DNA of 64,000 bases, taken from positions 31,001 to 95,000 of the forward strand of contig JALBYC010000038.1 of the NCBI GenBank assembly GCA_023212645.1, written 5' to 3'. Below, one piece after another: positions 9,981 to 20,195 of the stretch. Each line of letters starts with the position of its first letter. Position 1 is the stretch's first letter. Below the pieces are notes generated by a model. That model was not told the origin of the DNA. It did no database searches and saw nothing but the letters and a program-made list of their open reading frames with translations. A program made the translations under genes and the position numbers. The stretch comes from Farysia itapuensis (lineage: Eukaryota; Basidiomycota; Ustilaginomycetes; Ustilaginales; Ustilaginaceae).

Positions 9981-10025
9981 GCTGATCATTCGACCGGTGC
10001 CTCTAGGCACCGGTTCGATGCAGCG
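9981..10025. other. long, nearly perfect hairpin 3' of the MFS transporter
   Basis: CCGGTGCC at 9994-10001 pairs with GGCACCGG at 10006-10013 around a 4-nt TCTA loop. The stem continues outward through CGA/TCG, CAT/ATG and GCTG/CAGC with two single-base bulges and a small internal bulge, about 19 base pairs in total. It begins 51 nt beyond the transporter stop codon at 10076, so it would lie in that gene's 3' untranslated region. The GC-rich stem would be stable as RNA in either orientation. Its role (mRNA stability, 3'-end formation, or remnant of an inverted repeat) cannot be told from sequence. Confidence 0.7.
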
Positions 10026-10075
10026 TCCATCTGACTGCGTGCTTTGCCTGTATAGCGTCCTTGTTACGGGTATGC

Positions 10076-11889
10076 TTACATAGCATTCTTGCCTCGTGAT
10101 TCGAGCGGAATGAAAACGCTCAAAACGCCTGCCAAGATGAAGAGCGAGGCCGCAACGTAGATTGGGCTCGAGCCTGTAGAGTAGATACCAATAATGGGAG
10201 CGAGGGATCCGAAGATACGGTTCAGCGACGCCGCAATGCCGTCGCCAGTACCACGGTGAGGAGCTGGGATGAGCTCCGGCGTCATTGCGTACAAGACTCC
10301 ATACCTGTTGGATCAGAAATTGGCAAAAGCAAAATCGCAAAATCGACACAACACCATTAAGAAGACGAGGAGCAATAAGGTCAGTATGCTGTCCTTCTAC
10401 GGTATGTTCTACTCACAGGAAAGTTCATCACGTTCTGGGTTGCTGCTGTGGCGCAGTTGTAGCCCAACACGGCTGCTTCGTTGGAAGCGGTGGTGAAGAG
10501 GAAGAGGAAAATACCGGTGAGGAGGGTGCCGATGGCGAGGGCGCCTCGTCGGCCGGATCGGGGAAGCTCAACCATCCAAGCGGCGATGATAGAGCCAGGA
10601 ACACCGCAGACGGAGATGATGGCGTAGTTGCGGTATGTGACATCGACGGACGAAGATCCGGTAACGCCCTGAGCCTGAGAGAGGTAGATGGGCAAGAAAG
10701 CGTTGTAGAGCGGGTAAGCGAGACCAATGAGCGACCAAAGGGCCCAGAGGATGGAAGTGGTGAGAGCCATGCGCCAGCCAGCAAAGAGCGGAGTGACGTG
10801 AGACAGATCGGGGGAGAACTTGACGCCGCTGAAGTTGTTGACGAACCGCTTGGGGGCAGAAGTGATGGCCTTGACACCCTTAGGGCTCTCCTCTTCCTCT
10901 TTGACGACGTCCATACTGGCTTCCTGACCGGCAGCAGATCGGAAGATCTCGACCGAAATAACATCGTCGCCAAGAGGGGTACCGTTTCGCATGGCAATCT
11001 CCTTGAGTACGGCAACGGCTTCGGCGTCGCGGCCCTTGGACAGGTAGAACTTGGGCGATTCGGGCAGTCGGAAGATGAAGAAACGGCAGATGAACATGAC
11101 AAATGTGAGCGCACCGAGGGTGTAGAAGGTGTAGCGCCAGCCCTTGTTGTTGGCGACATCACAGGGAACGGTGTTGGCGTCAATGATGGTGTTGGACTGG
11201 TTGTTGTCACACGAGTAGTTGGCAATGAAAGCCCAAGCAACGAGCGAGGCCAAAAGCTGTCCAAGCGACCAGAAGACGGACAGGAGGGTGAGGAGATACT
11301 GCGACTTGCTGGGGATGAACTCGAGGAACATCATTCCGTCGACAGGCAGGTTGCCACCAAGACCGAAGCCGAGCGCGGCGAGTAGTCCACCGAGGCCGAC
11401 AAAGTTGGGTGCACCACCGCCGGCAATGCCAAAGATACCGGCAAGGCAGAGGGTAATGTTGAAAGAGGGTCGTCGGCCAATGACGTCGGCAAGGATACCC
11501 CAAGTAGCGGCACCGCAGATGAGACCCATGTACAGGGAAAAGGTCATCCAACGAACGTCGCTGGTGATGTTGAACTCACGCTGCACCTGGGGCAAGATGA
11601 TGGCAACACCCTGAAGCCAGAGGTTGTCGGCCATCCAGCCCCAACCGGACAGGAGGAAGAGTTGCCACTGGACTTTGCCCATGCCAATGTGATCGTTGAG
11701 AACCTTGTTGAGGATGTAGACCTTGCGCTCGTAGATCTCGTCGACAGAGGCGCCTTCGGGTCGGCCAAAGTTCTCCATGACCTCACGTGAGAGTTGCTTC
11801 TCCAGTTCCGTCTTGCCATGGTTGTTCTTGTCAAACTCCTGCGTGTTCTTGTCGCCGGCGGCGACAACGTGGGTAGGTTCAGCGCTCAT
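10076..11889 (-). CDS. MFS transporter, SV2/SVOP-like, with an out-of-frame exon junction
   Basis: Twelve-helix major facilitator transporter, probably at the plasma membrane; substrate unknown. From ATG 11889, exon 1 runs to 10417 with an acidic N-terminus, the family block LFLLSGWGWMADNLWLQG, the DVIGRRPSF loop (MFS motif A), a long central loop and RSGRRGAL. Exon 2 (10304-10076) encodes YGVLYAMTPELIPAPHRGTG and the last two helices, matching the family C-terminus closely. The only canonical donor (GTGAGT, 10416-10411) and acceptor (CAG, 10307-10305) join 1473 nt to 229 nt with the wrong phase. Homology expects ...NVM directly followed by YGVLY, which would require the exon to end 10 nt earlier (after AACGTGAT), where there is no GT. 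A 10-nt insertion before the donor, or an assembly error, would explain this. The gene may be damaged. Confidence 0.75.
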
Positions 11890-12527
11890 GTTGGAGGCAG
11901 CCAAGGGTCCAGGTGAAAAATAGAGGTTACGCGAAGATCCAGAGGAAGAGAGAAGTCCAAGGGATGGCGGCGGAAATTTTGTGGGAGGGAAGATGGGGAA
12001 AGGGAGGATTCTGGGGTGAGTTTTATTGTGTGGCCCACAGTGGTCCGCAGCCAATGGGGGACGAGGAGTTGGGATGCTGTGAGCAACGAGGCAGATAGCG
12101 AGAGACCCTCAAACATCATACGAGCGGGTGCCTTGAACCAGCATTATTTTCCTCTTTTCAGGGACGTTCGCTTAATGATTTGCTTCCCGGAAGCGGGTTG
12201 GCCCACGACAAACACACACGCTTTGGGTCTCCCTCTAGCTCTCGAGGTAGAAGGAGCAACTTTCATGCCAAGCGATTTGCATTCATAGAAAATTGAATTC
12301 TAGCGGTAACAACGGGAATTTATTTCGAATACTGAGGTCATCTCTGCGGGCGGGCTTCAAATCTCACGGTCAACAAATTCAAATAGCCGAGGTTCCGTCC
12401 AACTCTCTCGCACGGCACTCTTCCGCGCTACAACCATGCAAAGCATACAACACGATCGTGAATGCACAAGCACATGATCGTCGAGAGAAAACAAGTCTGG
12501 ATTGAAAGAACACAGTAGTGCGGGCGT
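11890..12527. promoter_or_regulatory. upstream region of the MFS transporter
   Basis: A 638-bp region between the transporter start and the aconitase stop, both genes being on the minus strand. It should hold the transporter promoter and the aconitase 3' untranslated region. Minus-strand pyrimidine-rich stretches precede the transporter ATG. I see no coding feature beyond short chance frames. Confidence 0.4.
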
Positions 12528-14986
12528 CTAGGCCTTGCTGGCAGCCATCATGTTGAGGGCAGAGCCGTGCTTGTACCACGAAATCTGGTTGTCGTTCATG
12601 GTGTGGGTGAGCGGGATCTCGTCCTTGGAGCCGTCCTTGTGCTTGCAGACGAGCGTGATCTTGGAGCCAGGGGCAAGCTCAGTGACGCCGACAATGTCGA
12701 CCAAGTCGTCCGAGCGCACCTTTTCGTAGTCGGCCGGGTCGGCAAACTCGAGGGCCAGCATACCCTGCTTTCGCAGGTTGGTCTGGTGGATACGGGCAAA
12801 CGATCGCGCAATGACGGCGCAGCCACCGAGGTATCGCGGCTCGAGAGCAGCGTGCTCTCGCGAAGATCCCTCACCGTAGTTGTCATCACCGATGACGACC
12901 CACGGCTTGCCTTCCTTGCGGTAGGCGAGCGCAGTGGCGGGCACCGGTCCCCATTCACCGGAGAAGACATTCTGCACCTCGTTGGCCTTGCCGTTGGCAG
13001 CGTTGATGGCGCCAATAAGACAGTTGTTCGAAATGTTTTGCAAGTGTCCTCGGTACTTCAGCCATGGTCCACCAGCCGAGATGTGGTCAGTGGTGCACTT
13101 GCCCTTGGCCTTGATCAGGACGGGGCAGTCGGTGGGGTTCTTGCCGTTCCAGGCCTCAAAGGGGTCCAGCTTCTGCAAGCGGTCCGACTTGGGGTCAATG
13201 GCGACGGAGACCGAGCTGCCGTCCTTGGGAGGGTCCTGGTAGGTGTTGTTGCCGGCGTCGTAACCGCTGGGGGGCAGCTCCTTGCCGCTAGGCGCAGAGA
13301 ATTTGAATTCCTTGCCGTCAGAGCCCTTGAGACTGTCGGTCATGGGGTTGAAGGTCAGCTTGCCAGCGAAAGCCATGGCGGTGACAAGGTCAGGCGAGGC
13401 AACAAAGGCGTGCGTGGCAGGGTTGGCATCGTTTCGTCCGGTAAAGTTTCGGTTGTACGAGGTAATGATCGAGTTCTTCTCACCCTTCTTGACATCCTTT
13501 CGGTCCCACTGACCGATGCAAGGGCCACAGGCGTTGGCAAGAACCATACCGCCAGCCTTTTCAAGCGAGGCCATCTGGCCGTCTCGCTCAATCGTAGCTC
13601 GAATCTGCTCGGATCCAGGAGTAACGGTAAAGAGCGACTTGACCTTGAGGCCGTGAGCAGTAGCCTCATCAGCGATCGAGGCGGATCGGCTCATGTCCTC
13701 GTATGAAGAGTTGGTGCAGGATCCAATGAGCGACACCTTGAGCTCTTCGGGCCAGTCATTCTTCTTGACCTCCTCGGCAAATTTGGAAAGGGGAGTGGCA
13801 AGATCGGGGGTGAAGGGTCCGTTGATGTGAGGCTCGAGCTCCGAGAGGTTGATCTGGATTGTGTGGTCGTACTCGGCACCAGAGTCAGGCAGTAGGTTGC
13901 GCTGGAAGCCCTTGGCCAGGTCGGCAATGTCTGAACGCTTGGTGGCTCGCAGGTAGCCGCCCATTCGCTCGTTGTATGGGAATACTGAGGTGGTGGCTCC
14001 AATTTCGGCACCCATGTTGCAGATAGTGGCCATACCTGTGCACGAAAGCGACTCGACACCGGGACCCTTGTACTCGATGATGGCACCGGTACCACCCTTG
14101 ACGGTCAATTCGCCGGCAACACGAAGAATGACATCCTTGGGCGTAGTCCAGCCAGAGATGGCACCTGTGAGTTCTACACCAATGACTTTTGGTGCCTTGA
14201 GCTCCCAAGGAATATCAGCCATGACATCGACGGCATCAGCACCACCGACACCGCAGGCGATCATACCGAGACCACCAGCGTTAGGGGTGTGCGAGTCGGT
14301 TCCGATCATCAGACCACCGGGGAAAGCGTAGTTTTCGAGGATAATTTGGTGGATAATACCGGATCCAGGCTTCCAGAAGCCGAGACCGTACTTGGCAGTA
14401 GCAGTAGCAAGGAAATCGTAGACCTCCTTGTTGATGTCGATAGCTCGAGCCAGATCCTTAACACCTCCGACTTGTGCCTCAATCAAGTGGTCGCAGTGGA
14501 CAGTGGAGGGAACAGCGACCTTGGGCAGACCGGCCGACATAAACTGGAGCAAGGCCATCTGTGCAGTAGCATCCTGGCAAGCAACACGATCGGGACGCAG
14601 CTTCAGGTACGAGGATCCTCGGGTGATTTCCTGCTCGTGAGGGTTGTCGAGATGTCCGTAGACAATCTTTTCAGCCAATGAAAGCGGTCGGTTGAGTCTG
14701 CGACAACGCGAAGAAACGTCAGTGTCTAGAATCCAGCTTGCTGATGCGGGAAAACTTACCTCTGTCGGATGACTTTGAGGTTGTCCTCAATTTTTCGGTA
14801 GCTCTCGTTGACGTAGTAGCCACGACCCTTCTCGGGGACCGACATCTCTACCTTCTTGTCAAAGAGGGAAGAAGAGATCTCGGGTGCCTGGTCGGCGACA
14901 GTGGTGGCATAGCCGCGGGCAGAGGCAAGGGGAGCCTTGGAGGCAGCCCGGAGGGGCGCATTTCGCAGAGCTCGCAGGGGAAGCAT
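12528..14986 (-). CDS. ACO1: aconitate hydratase, mitochondrial (aconitase)
   Basis: Interconverts citrate and isocitrate in the TCA cycle using a 4Fe-4S cluster. Two exons: 14986-14760 and 14697-12528, joined AG|A across a 62-nt intron (donor GTAAGT, acceptor CGCAG), giving 798 residues, normal for mitochondrial aconitase. The N-terminus ([20 protein letters not shown], then SARGYATT) is a typical mitochondrial presequence. Visible motifs: [10 protein letters not shown], the cluster-ligand segment [16 protein letters not shown], the two further cysteines in [10 protein letters not shown], and the swivel-domain signature [19 protein letters not shown]. The long upstream region contains three CCAAT boxes, which fits regulation of respiratory and iron-dependent genes by the CCAAT-binding complex. 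Product assignment is secure. Confidence 0.97.
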
Positions 14987-15915
14987 GTTGCCCGCTCTCA
15001 CTAGCTCGGATGAAAAGGTTGGCGAGAAGGAAGAAGGAGATGGAGGGGGAGATATAAAGTCAGGCAAGCGGAGCAAAGAGGAAAAGACGAAGATAGCGGC
15101 CATGTTGAACCGGTCCAACGCGCGATCCGCTCACTCATCGGCCAGCATTGTGATTCCAGGCGCTAGTCGACGGTCCTTTCGGGCCAATTAACACGCCGAC
15201 TTTGTATTCCTCGCTTTCAATTCCAAGCACGGTCCAATCAACATCGCCCCATCCTTATGCCCTAACATCGCCGCCATTACAAATCTCCATGTCTTTGCGA
15301 ATTTGTGCTAGCATGTAGCAGTGAGATCTACCAGCTGGGTGCTATAGTCACGCCTTTGAGCTGGAAGTATCTTTCCGCAGAGAGCAGAACTCGATCCGGG
15401 GCAAAGCAAGTCCGACCGAAACTAAAATCGGTCAGGGCGCTTTCAACTGCAGAGCGAAGAAAAAAAGGGCGTCGCGAGGGCCGCACGACCAATCAGCAAG
15501 GCGCTAATTCCAGGCGGCCAAAACACTCAATCCCGCGAAGAGCCGATTCTCAATCGCACGAGAGCACGTGATTTGCTCATGACCTAACATGATATCTTTG
15601 GAAAAGTCAGATCGACAGATCACAGATCACCAGCTTGGCCAGCTTGCGGGCCACATCACAGAGTTGCAACGTACCAAGTATGGCAGCTAGCTAGGTAGAC
15701 GCTGAACGTCACCTCCAAAGATTCCGCAAGCTCAAGCCGGAAAGCCACACGTCGGAACAAAACGCATGTGTAGCTGATGAAAATCATTGCTCGTGTGCAA
15801 TTGATGGTACAATGTGAGGGCAGTGTGCCGCTAGAGACGCGAAAGTCAGAAAGACCATCGGGAATGGACGATTTTGTGCTGATGATGTGATGTAGGAGAC
15901 TCGAGCCAGATTGCT
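14987..15915. promoter_or_regulatory. aconitase upstream region with CCAAT boxes
   Basis: A 929-bp stretch without a gene between aconitase and RPS29. CCAAT occurs at 15184-15188, 15234-15238 and 15489-15493 (inverted relative to aconitase), and an E-box GCACGTGA at 15564-15571. The CCAAT-binding complex (HAP/CBC) controls respiratory and, with HapX, iron-dependent genes in fungi, and aconitase is a classical target. Binding here is inferred. Confidence 0.4.
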
Positions 15916-16497
15916 TTAACGGAACTGAGAGACCGAACAGGACGATGTCAGTGATGTGGGTCAAATAAGAACAGCGCGAGATGCTAGACGTACCTTCTTG
16001 AAACCGATCTGGTCTGCTCGTTCGCGGAAGCACTGACGGCAGATGTCGAGGCCGTACTTTCGGATGATACCTCCCTGGTTAGCACAAACTCGGCTGTTGC
16101 AGAAAAAGAACATATCGTCAGAACAGGATCACAGGCGAGAACTTGGGCATGGACAGCGCGGATTATGTCGCGATTAAGGCGTGTTCCAACGACTCCACAG
16201 AGAGCAGATGACTTTGGTCGGCATCGCGTCAACGCTGAATGACAGCTTGTCGTCGATGAAGCGTTCGTCACCAGCTACTGCAGAGATGGGGAGCTCTGAG
16301 CGGACAACCAAGGTATGATCCATGCGAAATCGCTAGGACCAGTGCTGTTGCACACTTGGACCATCATGGTTAAGCAGTCTGCCATCCACGATCGCTGATC
16401 CGTGCTGTCGGTGAAACTGTCGCAATCATACTAACCATTGTCGTGCGCCCTTTCCGTTCTTTCGGGGGTGGCTGAACCAGCTGGTGGCGAAAGTCAT
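15916..16497 (-). CDS. RPS29: 40S ribosomal protein uS14 (S29), three exons
   Basis: Small zinc-binding protein of the 40S head near the decoding centre. I assembled it from three exons: 16497-16436 (62 nt), 16093-15994 (100 nt) and 15924-15916 (9 nt including TAA), total 57 codons, 56 residues. Junctions are canonical: donors GTTAGT and GTACGT, acceptors AACAG and TCTCAG. The protein reads [20 protein letters not shown], then [20 protein letters not shown], then [16 protein letters not shown]. The zinc-binding CxxC...CxxC pairs (CRVC, CRQC) and the IRKYGLD core identify uS14. The first intron is 342 nt, the second 69 nt. The last exon encodes only Phe-Arg-stop. It is divergent from RPL4 with 281 bp between start codons. 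No C/D-box snoRNA was evident in the long intron. Confidence 0.92.
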
Positions 16498-16778
16498 GTT
16501 GAGTACTGTGTGGTGGTAATGCGAGACAGAGGCGCAGCTGACGAACGCGATGGCGGGCCAGGGATGTCCAATCTTCGAGGTCCTCCCCAAAATCGGACCC
16601 GCGTCTTCGGCCGAGGTATTGGTGTTACATGCACGTGATTTTTGAATACAAATCAGTACTCAACGCTTAAGATTGAATTTAGTTGCGTTCTCAGAATTTG
16701 GGCAGGCGAGTGCCATAGCGAAGAGGTTGCTGGTCCTTCTTGCAATCATTCCCCAACCATCACATCAAGTTATCGACA
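16498..16778. promoter_or_regulatory. bidirectional promoter of two ribosomal protein genes
   Basis: The 281 bp between the RPS29 and RPL4 start codons must hold both promoters. It contains GCACGTGA at 16631-16638 followed by an AT-rich stretch, and a pyrimidine-rich CTGGTCCTTCTTGCAATC segment near the RPL4 ATG. No TATA box is obvious. Shared control would help keep 40S and 60S subunit proteins balanced; this is inference from layout. Confidence 0.5.
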
Positions 16779-18230
16779 ATGGCCGCTAGACCCAGTATGT
16801 ATCATTCGCAGACTTGGCGTAATCAGCAACAGCAACACGCAGACAGTTCGTACAGCGGCAAAGGCAGACGTACGACAACATCAGCAGTGTCGCCAGCCCT
16901 GCAACATCGACGAGTGGTTGTAGAATCAACGACAGCCGTACATACTGCCACCTCGTTTGATACACACATCGAATCCTGCCCTTGGTTGCTGTCCAGTTCT
17001 GCTGCTGTGTCTCATCATACTGCCATGCCGGATGCGCTAATGTGAATCCAAATGCTGACCACTTTACAACACCTTTACAGCTGTTAACGTGAGGGGCCTC
17101 GACGGTGCAGCCTCCGGCTCGCTTCCCCTTCCCGCAGTCTTCACTGCTCCCATCCGACCTGACGTGGTTCAGTTCGTTCACAGTAAGTTTCAGATCTACT
17201 CTTTGCAGGCATGCAAATGTTTCGCAGTCACAGTCGCTGACCTTTACTGCATTCTTCAGCCAACGTTGCCAAGAACAAGCGACAGCCTTACGCTGTGTCG
17301 ACCAAGGCCGGTCACCAGACTTCTGCCGAGTCGTGGGGTACTGGTCGAGCTGTCGCCCGTATCCCCCGTGTTGGTGGTGGTGGTACCTCGCGATCTGGCC
17401 AGGCCGCCTTCGGTAACATGGCCCGAGGCGGTCACATGTTCGCCCCCACCAAGCTGTGGCGCCGATGGTTCATCAAGACCAACCAGAACCAGAAGCGATA
17501 CGCTACCGCATCTGCTCTGGCTGCCACCGCTGTCCCCTCGCTCGTTCTCGCTCGAGGACACCGAGTTGAGCAGATTGAGGAGATTCCCCTCGTTGTTGCC
17601 GACGCTGCCGAGAGCCTGACGAAGACCAAGGAGGCTGTTGCCCTCCTCAAGGCCGTCAGCGCCTATGCCGATGTCGTCAAGGTCTCCAACTCGCGCAAGG
17701 TCCGCGCTGGTGTTGGCAAGCTGCGAAACCGACGACACACCCAGCGTCGTGGACCTTTGGTCATCTACAACAACGACTCTGGCATCGTCAAGGCTTTCCG
17801 CAACCTGCCCGGTGTTGAGCTCTGCTCGGTCGAGCGACTGAACCTCCTCCAGCTCGCACCTGGTGGACACCTCGGACGATTCGTCATCTTCACCCAGTCT
17901 GCCTTTGGCCGATTGGATGAGGTCTTCGCTGCCAAGTCTGGCTTCACCATGCCCAAGGCCAAGATTGCCAACACCGACGTCACCCGTCTCATCAACTCGG
18001 ACGAGATCCAGTCGGTCGTCCGTGCCAAGGGCCCCGCCAAGACCACTCGACCTTTCACCCAGCGCAAGAACCCCCTCAAGAACCGCGCCGTTATGTTCCG
18101 ACTCAACCCTTACGCCCAGTCTGCGATCCGATCCGAGATCCGCGCCCAGGCTGCCAAGTCGTCCGGTCTCAAGAAGGAGGCCAAGAAGCCGCTCGCTCCC
18201 GAGTTCCTCCAGCTTCTGCACGCCAACTAA
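16779..18230 (+). CDS. RPL4: 60S ribosomal protein uL4 (L4)
   Basis: Structural protein of the 60S subunit whose long loop lines the peptide exit tunnel. Three exons: 16779-16794 (16 nt, MAARP plus one base), 17081-17182 and 17260-18230, total 363 codons, 362 residues, normal for eukaryotic uL4. Donors GTATGT and GTAAGT, acceptors TTACAG and CTTCAG, all phase consistent. Typical sequences: [20 protein letters not shown], the tunnel-loop [38 protein letters not shown], and NVARN-type early segment (TNVAKNKRQ). Introns are 286 and 77 nt, with the longer one just after the start codon as is common for ribosomal protein genes. Divergent from RPS29. Third-base C preference (GCC, AAG, CTC) fits high expression. 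Confidence 0.97.
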
Positions 18231-18497
18231 TTTGCTCGAGCTTGCAACTCCGGCTGCCCTCTTTAGCATTAAGAACGCATTCTTCATCATCACACTTGTA
18301 TACTTTTACCTCGCAACTGCCCAACCTCCTCACAAGGATAGTCGACATAGTCGACTTTGCCTGCCCCATCGATCTTGCCTCAAGGTCAAAAATGCTCTGA
18401 TTCGCTCCCTGACATTCTAGGAAGTCGGTTAAAGCCTCAGAAAATGATATTCGGTTTCCATCTCTACCTGCGTGGAATTGTGTGTGTGTGTAGTAGA

Positions 18498-19970
18498 TCA
18501 GTTGGGCTCGATGTTTCCGGACTGATTGATGAGCTTGCCGGCAAAGGCGGCAAGACCTTCTCCCGAATAGGTGAGGAGAGGGCTGAGTTCGACCTGAGCG
18601 TCGTCGATGACGTTGGCGCCGACTGCTTGGAGCCATCTCTGCTGCTGGGCGAGAAGGTCGCGTTTGGAAGTGTCCTGGTCGTCGGTACCCGTGCCTTTTG
18701 CGTTCTTGAGCGGACTGAACTCTTCTCTGCGCTGCACTTCGTGTACGGCCAGCTTGTCGCCGCAGAAGGGAAAGACGTCAAAGACGAACAACTCGAGCTT
18801 CATTCCGTTGGGCGTCGACGGTTTGAGTGGTTCACCCGTAGACAGATCGACGGTGGGGATCTTTTTACGCGCAATGTGGAAGGCCATCTCGTGCTCGAAT
18901 GCCGGTACGGCATTGGCGAGGAAGTGTGTGGTGTAGAAATGATTGACAATGTTGGCTGCGCGGAAGCTAAGCTCGCCATTTGAATCGCGCGCCTCGCTCA
19001 GGTCCGAGGGGATCTCAGAATACTCGACCACCCCGAATCGTCCGTCTCGCAGTGCTACAACACCGACGGATTCCTTTGGGTCGACTTTCTTGACCACTTT
19101 GACACCTGCCTGCACCTGTTTCTGCAGACACACGCCGATAAAGACAGGATCGCCTACCTTGACTAGACAGTTGTCGACACCGTACGCATGCAAGTACTTG
19201 ATACCGCGACGTTCGAGATCGGAAATAACAGTGTCTGGACGACCTTTGTTGAACGGAGTGCGAAGTGCACGGTACAGACCGCCGTTGCCGTCAGGCGCTG
19301 TGGCGACTTTGCTTTTGCTTTCGAGCAAGATCTTGCCATCGAGTGAAAGGCACGGCAATGTTCCCTGCTCGAAGAAGATCACATTTTCGCGCATAAGGCC
19401 AAAGTAGTTGTTCTCGGCGAAAAAGGCTTCGGTATCCTTTCGTGTTGGTCCTGACGTCATGATATACCAGGGAATTGTAACAATTTGGCTCGAACTACCG
19501 TGTTTTGCTGCCAACTTCTGCAGTGTGATGATGCGTTCAGCTTGAATCTGGAACAGGCTCTTGTGACTTGGAAGACCGATATCGTAGCAGCCTTTGGGAG
19601 CGGTAGAGCCGAGACGGGTGCCTTGACCGCCAGCCATGAGCAGCACACCGAGATGACCTTGGGCAATCGCACCGAGACCAGCAAGGCGAAATTGCTCGAG
19701 AACTTGCGGGTCAATTTCACCTTCAATAGTGCTTTGGACCGACTCGGGTGGTGGCGGTGTGATCTTGGCCGATTTGCCCGCTCGCGCCTCTTCGTCCGCC
19801 TTCACAGCGGTCACAAAGACTTGGTTGACGCGCTCGACGTCAAGCTCGCTAAGCTGCTCTGCCAACGCAGCCTGCCCTTCCGGGGAGAGCGAGTCCCAGA
19901 AGTTGAACAAATGTGACTGGCCCGCCTGTGCATATCGCTGTTTAAGAGCGGCAATGTCTGGAGTCGACAT
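18498..19970 (-). CDS. UAP1: UDP-N-acetylglucosamine pyrophosphorylase
   Basis: Catalyses UTP + GlcNAc-1-P to UDP-GlcNAc + PPi, the last step before chitin, GPI anchors and N-glycans; cytosolic. Single exon, 490 residues, the usual length. The nucleotide-binding signature is complete: VLLMAGGQGTRLGSTAPKGC (LxxGGxGTxxG...PK). Further family landmarks are WYIMTSGPTRKDTEAFF, the substrate-binding RYLHAYGVDN-like segment (KYLHAYGVDNCLVKVGDPVF), and FVFDVFPF near the C-terminus. Another enzyme of the same pathway, GNA1, lies 21 kb away. The 3' end is about 270 bp from the RPL4 stop, convergent. Confidence 0.95.
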   Translation of the reverse strand: MSTPDIAALKQRYAQAGQSHLFNFWDSLSPEGQAALAEQLSELDVERVNQVFVTAVKADEEARAGKSAKITPPPPESVQSTIEGEIDPQVLEQFRLAGLGAIAQGHLGVLLMAGGQGTRLGSTAPKGCYDIGLPSHKSLFQIQAERIITLQKLAAKHGSSSQIVTIPWYIMTSGPTRKDTEAFFAENNYFGLMRENVIFFEQGTLPCLSLDGKILLESKSKVATAPDGNGGLYRALRTPFNKGRPDTVISDLERRGIKYLHAYGVDNCLVKVGDPVFIGVCLQKQVQAGVKVVKKVDPKESVGVVALRDGRFGVVEYSEIPSDLSEARDSNGELSFRAANIVNHFYTTHFLANAVPAFEHEMAFHIARKKIPTVDLSTGEPLKPSTPNGMKLELFVFDVFPFCGDKLAVHEVQRREEFSPLKNAKGTGTDDQDTSKRDLLAQQQRWLQAVGANVIDDAQVELSPLLTYSGEGLAAFAGKLINQSGNIEPN

Positions 19971-20195
19971 GATGGTTGCCGATCAATTTGGTGGGTGCAA
20001 ATGAGAAACATACACACGCGCACAGGAAGTGTTGTTCTCCTGACAATTTCGATCCCGATTAAAACCGCCAACATTTCACCGGCGAAATTTCGCACACACA
20101 TGGATTCGGAAAAAAACAAAGATGCAAATTAGAGGGAAGTATACAAACACAGTGCGAAGTAAGGTGAGGGAGCACGGGAAAACAAAGATGCGGTA

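Larger units (their letters stand above)
9200..10075. other. intergenic region between dUTPase and the MFS transporter
   Basis: An 876-bp stretch that should carry the 3' ends of both convergent genes. It contains a weak minus-strand open frame (9347-9703) and a strong hairpin (9981-10025), both listed separately. No RNA gene or transposon end was recognised. Confidence 0.5.

Noticed and set aside
9879..10349. Minus-strand open frame of 156 codons as a separate gene
   Set aside because: It is the shifted frame over transporter exon 2, where the correct frame matches MFS proteins; relevant only as the frameshifted tail.
10285..11385. Plus-strand open frame of 366 codons
   Set aside because: Antisense to the MFS transporter exon; composition (Gly/Glu/Arg/Val-rich) mirrors the transporter codons and no domain is present.
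12567..13706. Plus-strand open frame of 379 codons
   Set aside because: Antisense shadow of aconitase, whose similarity is unambiguous; strong codon bias creates long antisense frames.
16795..17080. Possible snoRNA in RPL4 intron 1
   Set aside because: No paired C box (RTGATGA) and D box (CTGA) with terminal stem; the only CTGA is the likely branch site.
17256..18293. Minus-strand open frame of 345 codons
   Set aside because: Antisense shadow of RPL4.
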